Source: Collimonas antrihumi (GTDB taxonomy: Bacteria; Pseudomonadota; Gammaproteobacteria; Burkholderiales; Burkholderiaceae_D). From it: a stretch of 64,000 nt of DNA. This document shows, piece by piece, positions 20,662 through 28,082 of this stretch; the first letter of the stretch is position 1; each line of letters opens with the position of its first letter. The position numbers and the translations under genes are program-made. The notes under the pieces are model-generated. The model saw only the letters and a program-made list of their open reading frames with translations, did no database searches and was not told the DNA's origin. The DNA is taken from the NCBI RefSeq assembly GCF_018304965.1, contig NZ_JAGQED010000005.1:62001-126000 (forward strand), in the 5' to 3' direction.

Positions 20662-21729
20662 TCAGGCCGGGCTGCTATTCAGCAAACGGCGTTGTTTTAC
20701 CGCCGCTGCCAAACCTTCCAGCACTGCCACGCTTTCTTCCCAGTTGATGCAGCCATCGGTTACCGATTGGCCGTAGACCAGCTCCTTGCCCGGCACCAGA
20801 TCCTGGCGGCCGGCAATCAGGTGCGATTCAACCATCACACCCACGATACGATCGTCGCCAGCGGCGATCTGGTTGCCGATATCGGCGCATACCGGGATTT
20901 GATTTTCCGGCTTCTTCGAGCTGTTGGCGTGCGACGCATCGATCATCAGGCGCGATGCCAGGCCACTGTTGGCGATATCCTTGCAAGCCGCTTCGACACT
21001 GGCTGCGTCATAGTTCGGCGCCTTGCCGCCGCGCAGAATGATATGGCAATCTTCATTGCCGTTAGTCGACACAATCGCCGAGTGCCCGCCCTTGGTCACC
21101 GACAAGAAATGATGCGGCTGCGAAGCGGCCTTGATGGCATCCACTGCAATCTTGATATTGCCATCGGTGCCGTTCTTGAAACCGACCGGGCATGACAAGC
21201 CGGAAGCCAGCTCGCGATGCACCTGCGATTCGGTAGTACGGGCGCCGATTGCGCCCCAGCTGATCAGGTCGGCAATGTATTGCGGGCTGATCACATCCAG
21301 GAATTCGGTACCTGCCGGCAGGCCCAGCTCGTTAATGTTCAACAACAGCTCGCGCGCCATGCGCAGGCCGTCGTTGATACGGAAGCTGTTGTCCATGTAC
21401 GGATCGTTGATCAAACCTTTCCAGCCGACCGTGGTGCGCGGTTTTTCGAAGTAGACCCTCATCACGATTTCCAGCTCGCCCTTGAAACGTTCGCGCTCAC
21501 CCACCAAACGGCCCGCATATTCCATCGCCGCCTTGGTATCGTGGATCGAGCACGGTCCGATCACCACCATCAGGCGGTCATCCTGCCCATGCAAAATGCG
21601 ATGCAACGCAATCCGCGAATTGGCGGCTGTTTCCGCCACTTTCTCGGAGCAGCCGAATTCGCGAATCAAATGGGATGGTGGAACTAATTCTTTCATTTCT
21701 CGTATGCGCAGATCATCGGTGCGTTGCAT
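20662..21729 (-). CDS. aroG: 3-deoxy-7-phosphoheptulonate synthase (DAHP synthase)
   Basis: 355 aa, class I-alpha enzyme that joins PEP and erythrose 4-phosphate to start the shikimate pathway. MVVIGPCSIHD, RVYFEKPRTTVGWKG and LMIDASHANSSKK are diagnostic active-site segments. The ATG at 21729 follows CCAGGAGAAAAAC; the frame opens at a TTG 18 bp upstream, but that extension contains the ribosome-binding site. Its leader encodes a Phe/Tyr-rich peptide and an intrinsic terminator, so it is probably attenuated by aromatic amino acids. Confidence 0.95.
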   Translation of the reverse strand: MQRTDDLRIREMKELVPPSHLIREFGCSEKVAETAANSRIALHRILHGQDDRLMVVIGPCSIHDTKAAMEYAGRLVGERERFKGELEIVMRVYFEKPRTTVGWKGLINDPYMDNSFRINDGLRMARELLLNINELGLPAGTEFLDVISPQYIADLISWGAIGARTTESQVHRELASGLSCPVGFKNGTDGNIKIAVDAIKAASQPHHFLSVTKGGHSAIVSTNGNEDCHIILRGGKAPNYDAASVEAACKDIANSGLASRLMIDASHANSSKKPENQIPVCADIGNQIAAGDDRIVGVMVESHLIAGRQDLVPGKELVYGQSVTDGCINWEESVAVLEGLAAAVKQRRLLNSSPA

Positions 21730-21761
21730 GTTTTTCTCCTGGCTCAAAAGTGACTGGGTAT

Positions 21762-21790
21762 AAAAAAACCGCCATCGCTGGCGGTTTTTT
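21762..21790 (-). terminator. attenuator terminator in the aroG leader
   Basis: On the minus strand AAAAAACCGCC-AGCGAT-GGCGGTTTTTTT, a strong stem with a U-tract, lies between the leader peptide and aroG and ends 33 nt before the aroG ATG. Its 5' arm ACCGCC can instead pair with GGCGGT in the leader ORF (plus-strand 21836-21841). Confidence 0.85.
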
Positions 21791-21813
21791 AGAAATTTCG
21801 GTTTGCTCTTTAC

Positions 21814-21894
21814 TTACGAACGCTTACCGCTTTTCACCGCCGTGGGGCTGGAATAGCTAAAGTAAAAAAAGAAATAAGCGCGTGCGAAAGACAT
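21814..21894 (-). CDS. aroG leader peptide (Phe/Tyr attenuation)
   Basis: 26-residue ORF whose residues 7-14 are YFFFYFSY, i.e. seven Phe/Tyr codons in eight. It ends with TAA 24 nt before the terminator stem on the minus strand. CGCTTA just before the run (plus 21875-21880) can pair with TAAGCG near the end (plus 21821-21826), giving the 1:2 hairpin. A ribosome stalled on Phe/Tyr codons would block that pairing and free GGCGGT to sequester the terminator arm. The peptide layout matches pheL-type leaders. It is too short for most gene finders. Confidence 0.85.
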   Translation of the reverse strand: MSFARAYFFFYFSYSSPTAVKSGKRS

Positions 21895-21977
21895 GTTTTT
21901 CAGTAAAGGATTATTAAAATCAAGACCAATAGTGCAGGATTTCCGGCGGTTTGGCAAGACCCGTATTAGCACATTAT

Positions 21978-22399
21978 TTATATACAACAATATAATAGCG
22001 GTCCCGATACCGGTCCGCCAAGGCCAGGAGCCCGGCCATCAATGCATGGCAACCGCATGCCCCGAGCCGACGATGGGCGCAATGCCATCGCGCCGGTCCA
22101 GCCGCCGCCCCACGCGCCTAAAGCGATACCGACATTAAACGCCGCTATATTCAAACCGGAAGCAACATCCACTGCACGCGGTGCATGGCGCTCAGCCTGT
22201 TGCACCACGTACACTTGCAAACCTGGCACATTACCGAAGGCGAAAGCGCCCCACGCCAACACCGTCAGGACTGCCAGCCAGCGGGCGGAACGGAAACGCC
22301 AAGGCTGGCGGCAATAGTTGGAATCAAGCCAACGATAATGAATTCCGTCGTACCGATGGCAAAAGCGCTGAGCGTAAGCGCCCAAAGTGCGAGCGGCAT
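21978..22399 (-). pseudogene. remnant of an MFS efflux transporter (YdhP/AraJ-like)
   Basis: The N-terminal 40 residues are clear (MPLALWALTLSAFAIGTTE, then FIIVGLIPTIAA). They end abruptly near 22270 and the sequence jumps in another frame to what looks like transmembrane helices 10-12 (LTVLAWGAFAFGNVPGLQVY, SGLNIAAFNVGIALGAWGG). A further frame change affects the end. An internal deletion of roughly 230-260 codons, estimated from a normal length of about 390, plus frameshifts make it non-functional. Confidence 0.85.
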
Positions 22400-22567
22400 G
22401 ATGTTTTTCCTATTTGAAGTTTGACGCCATGTAGTTTGATGGCTGGCGTGACAAAGAAAAACAGCTGTGACCACAATACATATTTGACTAATAATCAAAT
22501 ATGTACGTGGTTTGATGCGAATTTTGCATAGAGCCTACAGTGTGCGGAGACTTGTACTCCGTAGCCC

Positions 22568-22633
22568 ATTAATTAGGGTCAGAGTCAAATTACGCGATAA
22601 AACCTGCGTAATTTGACTCTGACCCTAATTAAT
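22568..22633. repeat. 28-bp perfect inverted repeat with 10-nt loop
   Basis: Arms ATTAATTAGGGTCAGAGTC... (22568-22595) and their exact complement (22606-22633) around GATAAAACCT. The GGGTCAGAGTCAAATT core resembles palindromes found near REP-associated (IS200-like) transposases in proteobacteria; that link is from memory. No transposase is present. It separates the MFS remnant from the Ada-regulated operon. Confidence 0.9.
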
Positions 22634-22646
22634 TGCTTTGTTGCTG

Positions 22647-22696
22647 AATTCGACCGCAAGAGCCGGGGTGCGGCTCTCGGACAGCGTGGCTAGACT
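22647..22696 (+). promoter_or_regulatory. Ada box and promoter of the oxygenase-alkB-alkA operon
   Basis: AAT-TCGACC-GCAA at 22647-22659 matches the Ada site AAT-N6-GCAA. A weak -35 (GTGCGG, 22668) and -10 TAGACT (22691-22696) follow with a 17-bp spacer. The -10 lies exactly 31 bp after GCAA, as at the ada promoter. Confidence 0.8.
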
Positions 22697-22726
22697 TAGT
22701 ACTTTCAATCACTCGGGAGACAATTG

Positions 22727-23470
22727 ATGAACGCCGTCATCGGTAATGCCACACAGGCCGTCGACGCCATCGCGGACCGGCTTACGCGCATCAACTGGGA
22801 AAACGTCTATCAAGATCTGGACAGCTACGGCAGCGCACTACTGCCGCGCTTGATAACACCCGAGGAATGCACTGCACTGATTGCACTTTATCCGCGCGAC
22901 GATATCTTTCGCAGCCGGGTCGTGATGGAACGCCATGGCTTTGGCCGTGGCGAATACAAATATTTCAGCTATCCCCTGCCTGAGCTGATCGGCGACTTGC
23001 GCAACGCCCTCTACCCTTTGCTGGCACCGCTTGCCAACCGCTGGAACGAAACCATGAATATAGCCGCCCGCTTCCCGCAACGACACGCTGATTTCATCGC
23101 CCGATGTCACACCGCGGGCCAGTTGCGGCCGACGCCGCTCATGCTGCAGTACGGTGAGGGCGACTATAACTGCCTGCATCAGGACCTGTACGGAGAACAC
23201 GTTTTTCCGCTCCAGGCAGCAATCCTGTTATCCGCACCGAGGCGCGATTTCAGCGGTGGCGAATTCGTAATGACGGAGCAACGGCCACGCATGCAATCGC
23301 GCCCAGAGGTAATTCCTTTGGGCCAAGGCGATGCGGTCGTGTTTGCCGTCCATAATCGCCCGGTACAAGGCCAGCGCGGCGCTTATAGAGTAAATTTACG
23401 ACATGGCGTCAGCCGTATCCGCTCCGGATCGCGGCACACGCTAGGCGTGATTTTCCATGACGCTTCATGA
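22727..23470 (+). CDS. 2OG-Fe(II) oxygenase of the Ada regulon
   Basis: 247 aa from the ATG after GGGAGACAATTG; the codon before it is a TTG in frame. The double-stranded beta-helix has the iron site HQDLYGEH (H-x-D) with a distal His and 2OG-binding Arg in the C-terminal region (RVNLRHGVSRIRSG). It is not AlkB but a separate family, close to COG3826. It lies 10 bp before alkB behind an Ada-type promoter, so a role in alkylation damage is likely; the substrate is unknown. Confidence 0.85.
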   Translation: MNAVIGNATQAVDAIADRLTRINWENVYQDLDSYGSALLPRLITPEECTALIALYPRDDIFRSRVVMERHGFGRGEYKYFSYPLPELIGDLRNALYPLLAPLANRWNETMNIAARFPQRHADFIARCHTAGQLRPTPLMLQYGEGDYNCLHQDLYGEHVFPLQAAILLSAPRRDFSGGEFVMTEQRPRMQSRPEVIPLGQGDAVVFAVHNRPVQGQRGAYRVNLRHGVSRIRSGSRHTLGVIFHDAS

Positions 23471-23480
23471 AGAGCATTAC

Positions 23481-24134
23481 ATGACTTTCGATTTATTCGA
23501 TGCAGAAGAACTGACCGATAAGCGGCAACAACAATTAGGGCAAGACGCATGCGTATTGCGCGGCTTCGCTACGCCTTACGTAGCGCAATTGTTGCCGTTA
23601 CTGGAGGCAATTCAACAGGCATCGCCATTCCGCCATCTGGTGACGCCCGGTGGCTTTCGCATGTCGGTGGCCATGACTTGTTGCGGTCCTCTCGGCTGGA
23701 CCAGCGACCGCCGCGGTTATCGCTACAGCGCTGTCGATCCGGAGCACGGCCGCAACTGGCCGCCAATGCCAGAGATTTTTTTACAGTTGGCGCAAGCCGC
23801 AGCGGCACAAGCCGGCTTCGATGGCTTCCAGCCCGATGCTTGCCTGATCAACCGCTACCAGCCGGGAACCAAGCTGTCGCTGCACCAAGACAAGGATGAG
23901 CAGGACTACGCTGCCCCCATCGTTTCCGTATCGCTGGGCATTCCTGCGATATTCCTGTTCGGCGGCCAGGAGCGCGCCGACAAGAGCGTTCGCGTGCCAC
24001 TGTTCCATGGCGATGTCGTGGTCTGGGGCGGCGCCGACCGCCTGCGTTATCACGGCGTGCTGCCGCTGAAGGACGCCGAACATCCCTTGCTCGGCAGGCA
24101 AAGAATCAATCTGACTTTTCGCAAGGCAGCCTAA
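23481..24134 (+). CDS. alkB: AlkB-type DNA oxidative demethylase
   Basis: 217 aa from the ATG with GAAGAG upstream; an ATG at 23457 would add 8 residues. Fe(II)/2OG dioxygenase that removes methyl groups from 1-methyladenine and 3-methylcytosine. Active-site elements are PDACLINRYQPGTKLSLHQD (H-x-D), RYHGVLP (second His) and the closing RINLTFR with two Arg. The substrate loop MTCCGPLGW is typical. Middle gene of the Ada-controlled operon, with its stop overlapping the alkA start (TAATG). Confidence 0.95.
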   Translation: MTFDLFDAEELTDKRQQQLGQDACVLRGFATPYVAQLLPLLEAIQQASPFRHLVTPGGFRMSVAMTCCGPLGWTSDRRGYRYSAVDPEHGRNWPPMPEIFLQLAQAAAAQAGFDGFQPDACLINRYQPGTKLSLHQDKDEQDYAAPIVSVSLGIPAIFLFGGQERADKSVRVPLFHGDVVVWGGADRLRYHGVLPLKDAEHPLLGRQRINLTFRKAA

Positions 24135-24814
24135 TGTCGAGTTCGACAGAATCAATCATGATCGCAGCGGATATATCAGAGCACGCCTACCGTAAAGCAG
24201 AGAAATTCCTGTCAGCGCTGGACTCCGACTGGGCGCGTCATATAGCTCATATCGGCCCTTGCCGCCACGCGTCCAAACCAGCGCGTGAGCCGTATGAAGC
24301 ACTGGTGCGAGCGATTGCTTACCAACAGTTGCATGCCCGCGCCGGCGACGCCATCCTGGCGCGCATGCTCGCCTTGTTTGGCGATAGCGCCTTTCCGACT
24401 GCACAGCAACTGCTGGATACGCCCGTCGATATATTACGCAGCTGCGGGTTTTCCGCCAGCAAAATCGCGACGATCCATGGCATTGCACAAGCTGCCTTGG
24501 ATGGCATCGTTCCACTACGTGCGGAAGCGCTGACGACCAGCGACGATGCCCTCATCGAGCGCCTGACAAGTTTGCGCGGCGTCGGCCGCTGGACCGTCGA
24601 GATGTTGTTGATTTATACATTGGAACGGTCGGACATTTTGCCTGCCGACGATTTCGGTGTGCGCGAAGGTTATCGACGTCTGAAAAACATGGAGCAGACA
24701 CCAACCAAAAAACAGATCAGCGATATCGGCCTGGCCTGGAGTCCCTATCGAACCGTGGCCGCCTGGTATCTGTGGCGTTTGCCGAAGAATCCGGCGGCTA
24801 GTGAAACTGTCTGA
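24134..24814 (+). CDS. alkA: DNA-3-methyladenine glycosylase II
   Basis: 226 aa. Helix-hairpin-helix glycosylase: the hairpin LRGVGRWTVEMLLIY and the catalytic Asp region LPADDFGVREGYRR are clear. It excises 3-methylpurines. It is shorter than E. coli AlkA because the N-terminal beta-domain is missing, which is usual for this compact form. Translationally coupled to alkB. Confidence 0.93.
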   Translation: MSSSTESIMIAADISEHAYRKAEKFLSALDSDWARHIAHIGPCRHASKPAREPYEALVRAIAYQQLHARAGDAILARMLALFGDSAFPTAQQLLDTPVDILRSCGFSASKIATIHGIAQAALDGIVPLRAEALTTSDDALIERLTSLRGVGRWTVEMLLIYTLERSDILPADDFGVREGYRRLKNMEQTPTKKQISDIGLAWSPYRTVAAWYLWRLPKNPAASETV

Positions 24815-24823
24815 TATTGTCTG

Positions 24824-24873
24824 AATTTGACAGCAAGACCCGGAGTGCCAGACCTCCGACGCGTTGCTAAAGT
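24824..24873 (+). promoter_or_regulatory. Ada box and promoter of ada
   Basis: AAT-TTGACA-GCAA at 24824-24836, weak -35 GTGCCA (24845) and -10 TAAAGT (24868-24873), with the same 31-bp distance from GCAA to the -10 as at the alkB operon. Transcription would start about 23 nt before the ada ATG. Autoregulation is expected. Confidence 0.8.
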
Positions 24874-24902
24874 ACAGCTACGATAAGCCATTGGGAACCG
24901 AT

Positions 24903-25982
24903 ATGCGAACGCTGACACAACAGCAATGCACTGCACGGCAAAGCGCCGAACGCGATCCGCGTTGGGCTGCAGTGCTGGCAAGAGATCCGGCCGCAGACAC
25001 GCAGTTTGTCTATGCCGTCAAAACCACGGGCGTGTATTGCCGCCCGAGCAGCCCTACACGCCTGCCGCGCCCGGAAAACGTCGAGTTCTTCGATACCCCT
25101 GCAGCCGCCGAGGCGGCCGGTTATCGGCCCAGCAAGCGCGGCGCCGATCAAACCTCGGTGGCGGCCCATCACGCCGAGCTGGTAGCCGCCGCTTGCCGCA
25201 GCATCGAGAGCGCGCTGGAGCTACCCAGCCTGGAGATGCTGGCCGCCGATACCGGCCTCAGCCTGTTTCATTTTCACCGTGTGTTCAAGGCTGTCACCGG
25301 ACTCACACCCAAGGCATATGCCAACGCACACCGCGCCAAGAAGGTGCGCGACCATCTCAGCCACAGTCACTCCGTCACCGAGGCGATCTACGATGCCGGC
25401 TTCAATTCGAACAGCCGTTTTTACGAAGCCTCAGGCAATGTGCTAGGCATGACGCCGACCGACTACCGCGCCGGCGGCGCCAACACCGATATCCGTTTTG
25501 CGATTGGCGAATGTTCGTTAGGAGCGATCCTGGTGGCGCAAAGCGATCGCGGCGTGTGCGCCATCTTTCTAGGTGATGATCCGAACGCCCTGGCGCACGA
25601 CTTGCAGGATAAATTCCCGCGCGCTCATCTGATCGGCGCCGACCGTGATTTTGAACAGCTGGTGGCACAAGTGGTTGGTTTCATCGAAGCCCCTGCCCTC
25701 GGCCTGGATTTACCGCTGGATGTGCGCGGCACCGCATTCCAGCAGCGCGTTTGGCAAGCACTGCGCGACATTCCGGCAGGCAGCACCACCAGCTACGCTG
25801 AAATCGCCAACCGTATCGGCTCGCCCAAAGCCGTGCGCGCCGTGGCCCAGGCTTGCGCTGCCAACAGCCTGGCGGTGGCGATTCCCTGCCATCGCGTGAT
25901 ACGCAGCGACGGCAGCGCTTCAGGTTATCGCTGGGGCGTGGAACGCAAGCAGGCGTTGCTGAAACGAGAAAGCAGAAAGTGA
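24903..25982 (+). CDS. ada: Ada methyltransferase/regulator with a degenerate N-terminal zinc site
   Basis: 359 aa from the ATG after GGGAACCG; the frame extends upstream to a TTG. Domain order is N-Ada (RDPRWAAVLARDP...TTGVYCRPSS), AraC-type helix-turn-helix (LSLFHFHRVFKAVTG) and O6-methylguanine methyltransferase with the acceptor IPCHRV and a QACAANSLAVA helix. In E. coli four Cys (38, 42, 69, 72) hold zinc and Cys38 accepts methyl from phosphotriesters. Here only the first remains (C46); the others are S50, S77 and G80 (YRPSKRG). The C-terminal active site is intact, so repair of O6-methylguanine should persist, but the phosphotriester switch is questionable. Confidence 0.93.
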   Translation: MRTLTQQQCTARQSAERDPRWAAVLARDPAADTQFVYAVKTTGVYCRPSSPTRLPRPENVEFFDTPAAAEAAGYRPSKRGADQTSVAAHHAELVAAACRSIESALELPSLEMLAADTGLSLFHFHRVFKAVTGLTPKAYANAHRAKKVRDHLSHSHSVTEAIYDAGFNSNSRFYEASGNVLGMTPTDYRAGGANTDIRFAIGECSLGAILVAQSDRGVCAIFLGDDPNALAHDLQDKFPRAHLIGADRDFEQLVAQVVGFIEAPALGLDLPLDVRGTAFQQRVWQALRDIPAGSTTSYAEIANRIGSPKAVRAVAQACAANSLAVAIPCHRVIRSDGSASGYRWGVERKQALLKRESRK

Positions 25983-26263
25983 ATATCGTCGGCAAAACAT
26001 GGCGACTCATCGGCGCCGACGGCACCAGCCATGACAGTAATCAAGCCGGCAGCCTTGGCGGTCATCGCCGTAGCCACATCTACGGCCGCCTGGATTGCCG
26101 TGCGGCGCTGCAAGCAATCGCCAAGGGCGGATATGTGAAGAACAGGGTGTTTTTTCTCAACCAGGCTGATGCCGAAGCCGCCGGCTATCGCCCATGTGCG
26201 GTTTGTCTGCCACAAGGTTATCTGCGCTGGAAGGCGCAGCAAAACCAGCCTATTTCAAACTAG
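25979..26263 (+). CDS. stand-alone Ada-type metal-binding domain protein
   Basis: 94-95 aa. A GTG at 25979 overlaps the ada stop (GTGA); no ATG is available at the right place. The sequence fits the small Ada_Zn_binding family: HIYGRLDCRAALQAI, GGYVKNRVFFLNQADAEAAG and YRPCAVCLPQGYLRW, with Cys in the positions expected for metal binding. Being coupled to an ada gene that has lost the matching cysteines, it might supply the missing zinc/phosphotriester function; that is a hypothesis. Confidence 0.85.
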   Translation: MNIVGKTWRLIGADGTSHDSNQAGSLGGHRRSHIYGRLDCRAALQAIAKGGYVKNRVFFLNQADAEAAGYRPCAVCLPQGYLRWKAQQNQPISN

Positions 26264-26274
26264 CCGGCGTGGCA

Positions 26275-26646
26275 TCACAGCGGGCGCAATTGCTCCGCCA
26301 CCGAACGGGTTTTTTCGCTAACAACGTCGCCGGTATGTAGTGTCGTTTTGCGCTCGATCAGCATGAGATGGCACTCTTCCTCCGCCACCGGATTATGTCG
26401 CACACCTTTGGGGACGACATACATTTCGCCCTCCCCCAGCTCGACATTGCCTTGTTCCATCTCGATGCGCAGATGGCCTTTGAGAACCAGGAACAATTCA
26501 TCCTCATGTTCGTGACTATGCCAGGCCAGAGAACCTTTGACCTTGGCAACCTTGACATAAGAATCGTCGACTTCGGCCACCACGCGCGGTGACCAGTGTT
26601 CTGTCAGTGATGCGGCTATTTGTTTCGGTGAGCTGACGTTTGACAT
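26275..26646 (-). CDS. cupin-domain protein
   Basis: 123 aa single-domain cupin. Motif 1 WHSHEHEDELFLVLKG and motif 2 GEMYVVPKGVRHNP supply the usual His/Glu metal ligands. This compact family is common beside regulators and sugar or antibiotic genes; no substrate can be assigned. Convergent with the Ada-type small gene and 51 bp after the truncated Cupin_8 gene. Confidence 0.85.
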   Translation of the reverse strand: MSNVSSPKQIAASLTEHWSPRVVAEVDDSYVKVAKVKGSLAWHSHEHEDELFLVLKGHLRIEMEQGNVELGEGEMYVVPKGVRHNPVAEEECHLMLIERKTTLHTGDVVSEKTRSVAEQLRPL

Positions 26647-26697
26647 GATTTTCCTCTGTGCCGGTATTGATAAGTGCTGAACGCCACGCGCTCATCT

Positions 26698-27360
26698 CTA
26701 GCTTTTGAGTTTATTGATCGAATACATAATGCTGGAAAACGGTGGCCCAGGCTTGGCGATAAGCCGGCGCGCGCCGGTCGGTGCGAAATCCAAGGGACCG
26801 ATGTAGAGATTGCCGATCTGCTCCGGCGGAAACAAGGTAAACCGCCGCTTGCCGCTGACCACGCAAGCAATATTGTGAGCATCGTCGAAATGCGCAGGCG
26901 TCGTGACGGCGTTACCTATCCATATCCGAGGAATAATCTCGGGACCAAGGATCGATAATTTATTCTCGTCCAAAAAACCTGGCAGGCAATTCGCGATCAG
27001 CGCGCTCTGTGCCGCAACCGCGGGCGGATTGGCAAACTGCCGATAGCGCAGCAATTGATCGAGGATGGCTGAGACAGGAAGCCGGTTGTGCAAATAATTG
27101 AAGCCGTTCATGGCGTCATCGTAAAAGATGCGGCCCTTGGCCTCCGGCGGCGTCATGATCGCATCGACGTCGCTGCCGTTATCCAGTTTTCTCAGGTAAG
27201 TACAAATGGCTTCGGTCGAGGTCTTGGCCAACTGCACCGCCGGCCAGTGTTTGACGTAGCCGCGCAGGACTACCGGCTGGTATTGAGTGGCAATCTGTTC
27301 TTTGAAAATGCGGTCGTCGACATCGTATCGTTCGGCAATCGCTGGCAAGCTCTGGCGCAT
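26698..27360 (-). pseudogene. truncated Cupin_8 (JmjC-like) gene
   Basis: 220 aa. The N-terminal two thirds are a normal Cupin_8 protein (QYQPVVLRGYVKHWPA, IPRIWIGNAVTTPAHFDDAHN with the H-x-D iron pair, SGKRRFTLFPPEQIGNLYIG). After PLDFAPTGA the family sequence stops and 23 unrelated residues lead to a stop. The second His of the iron site and the last third of the fold are missing, so it is probably inactive. Related full-length proteins are about 330-340 aa. Confidence 0.7.
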
Positions 27361-27448
27361 TCGGCATCCTGGTAAAAGACGGCTATCAATTTGCCTGAGC
27401 AGGATAACTCGGTTTGCACTGATGATCCAGAATGTAAAACAACTTTAC

Positions 27449-27486
27449 AATACCCGAATAGGGTATTAACATTCCCTTTATGGGAA
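27449..27486. promoter_or_regulatory. twin operators before the HTH-nucleotidyltransferase gene
   Basis: Two palindromes of form CCC-N5-GGG: AATACCC-GAATA-GGGTATT (27449-27467) and TTCCC-TTTAT-GGGAA (27472-27486). Their centres are 21 bp apart, two helical turns, and the second covers the start codon. A TACAAT -10 (27446-27451) is just upstream. Autoregulation by the winged-helix protein is likely. Confidence 0.65.
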
Positions 27487-28082
27487 CTAACTCATTCAGA
27501 TTAGCGGACGCACTTTTCTCCAAAGTGCAGCAACGGGTACTGGGGCTGCTGTTCGTCAATGCAGACCGCAGCTTTTATACAAACGAAATTGTACGTTTTG
27601 TTGATTCGGGTATCGGCGTTGTACAACGCGAATTGGAAAAGCTGACCGCATCTGGATTGGTGACAACCAAGAAGATCGGTAACCAGAAACATTATCAAGC
27701 CAGTCGTGACACGCCGATTTTTGAGGAGTTGCGCGGCATTATGCTGAAAACAGTCGGCCTGGCTGATATTTTACGCACCGCGTTATTGCCGCTATCCGAT
27801 AAAATTCACGCAGCCTTCGTTTATGGCTCTATCGCCAAAGGCAACGACACAGCAAAAAGTGATATTGATGTATTCATCATTAGCGATAACGTGGCCTATG
27901 CTGACTTGTACAGCTTGCTAAGTACCAGCGAAGCGGAGCTTGCCCGACCTGTGAATCCCTCGATTTATTCTATGAATGAGCTGGAACGTAAGCTAATGGA
28001 GAAAAATGCTTTCGTGTTGCGCGTATTTGAGCAGCCCAAGATTTTTCTGCTAGGCTCTCCCGATGCTCTCCCAAAATCTTGA
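27480..28082 (+). CDS. winged-helix / MNT-type nucleotidyltransferase protein
   Basis: 200 aa. N-terminal winged helix (RVLGLLFVNADRSFYTNEIV, VVQRELEKLTASGLV) then a minimal nucleotidyltransferase core with AFVYGSIAKGNDTAKSDIDV, the GS-x10-D-x-D motif that binds metal and NTP. MNT proteins of this kind pair with HEPN partners as antitoxin and toxin, and some AMPylate the toxin. The next gene overlaps it by 20 bp and looks HEPN-like, supporting a two-gene module. Low GC relative to the neighbours suggests acquisition. Confidence 0.8.
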   Translation: MGTNSFRLADALFSKVQQRVLGLLFVNADRSFYTNEIVRFVDSGIGVVQRELEKLTASGLVTTKKIGNQKHYQASRDTPIFEELRGIMLKTVGLADILRTALLPLSDKIHAAFVYGSIAKGNDTAKSDIDVFIISDNVAYADLYSLLSTSEAELARPVNPSIYSMNELERKLMEKNAFVLRVFEQPKIFLLGSPDALPKS

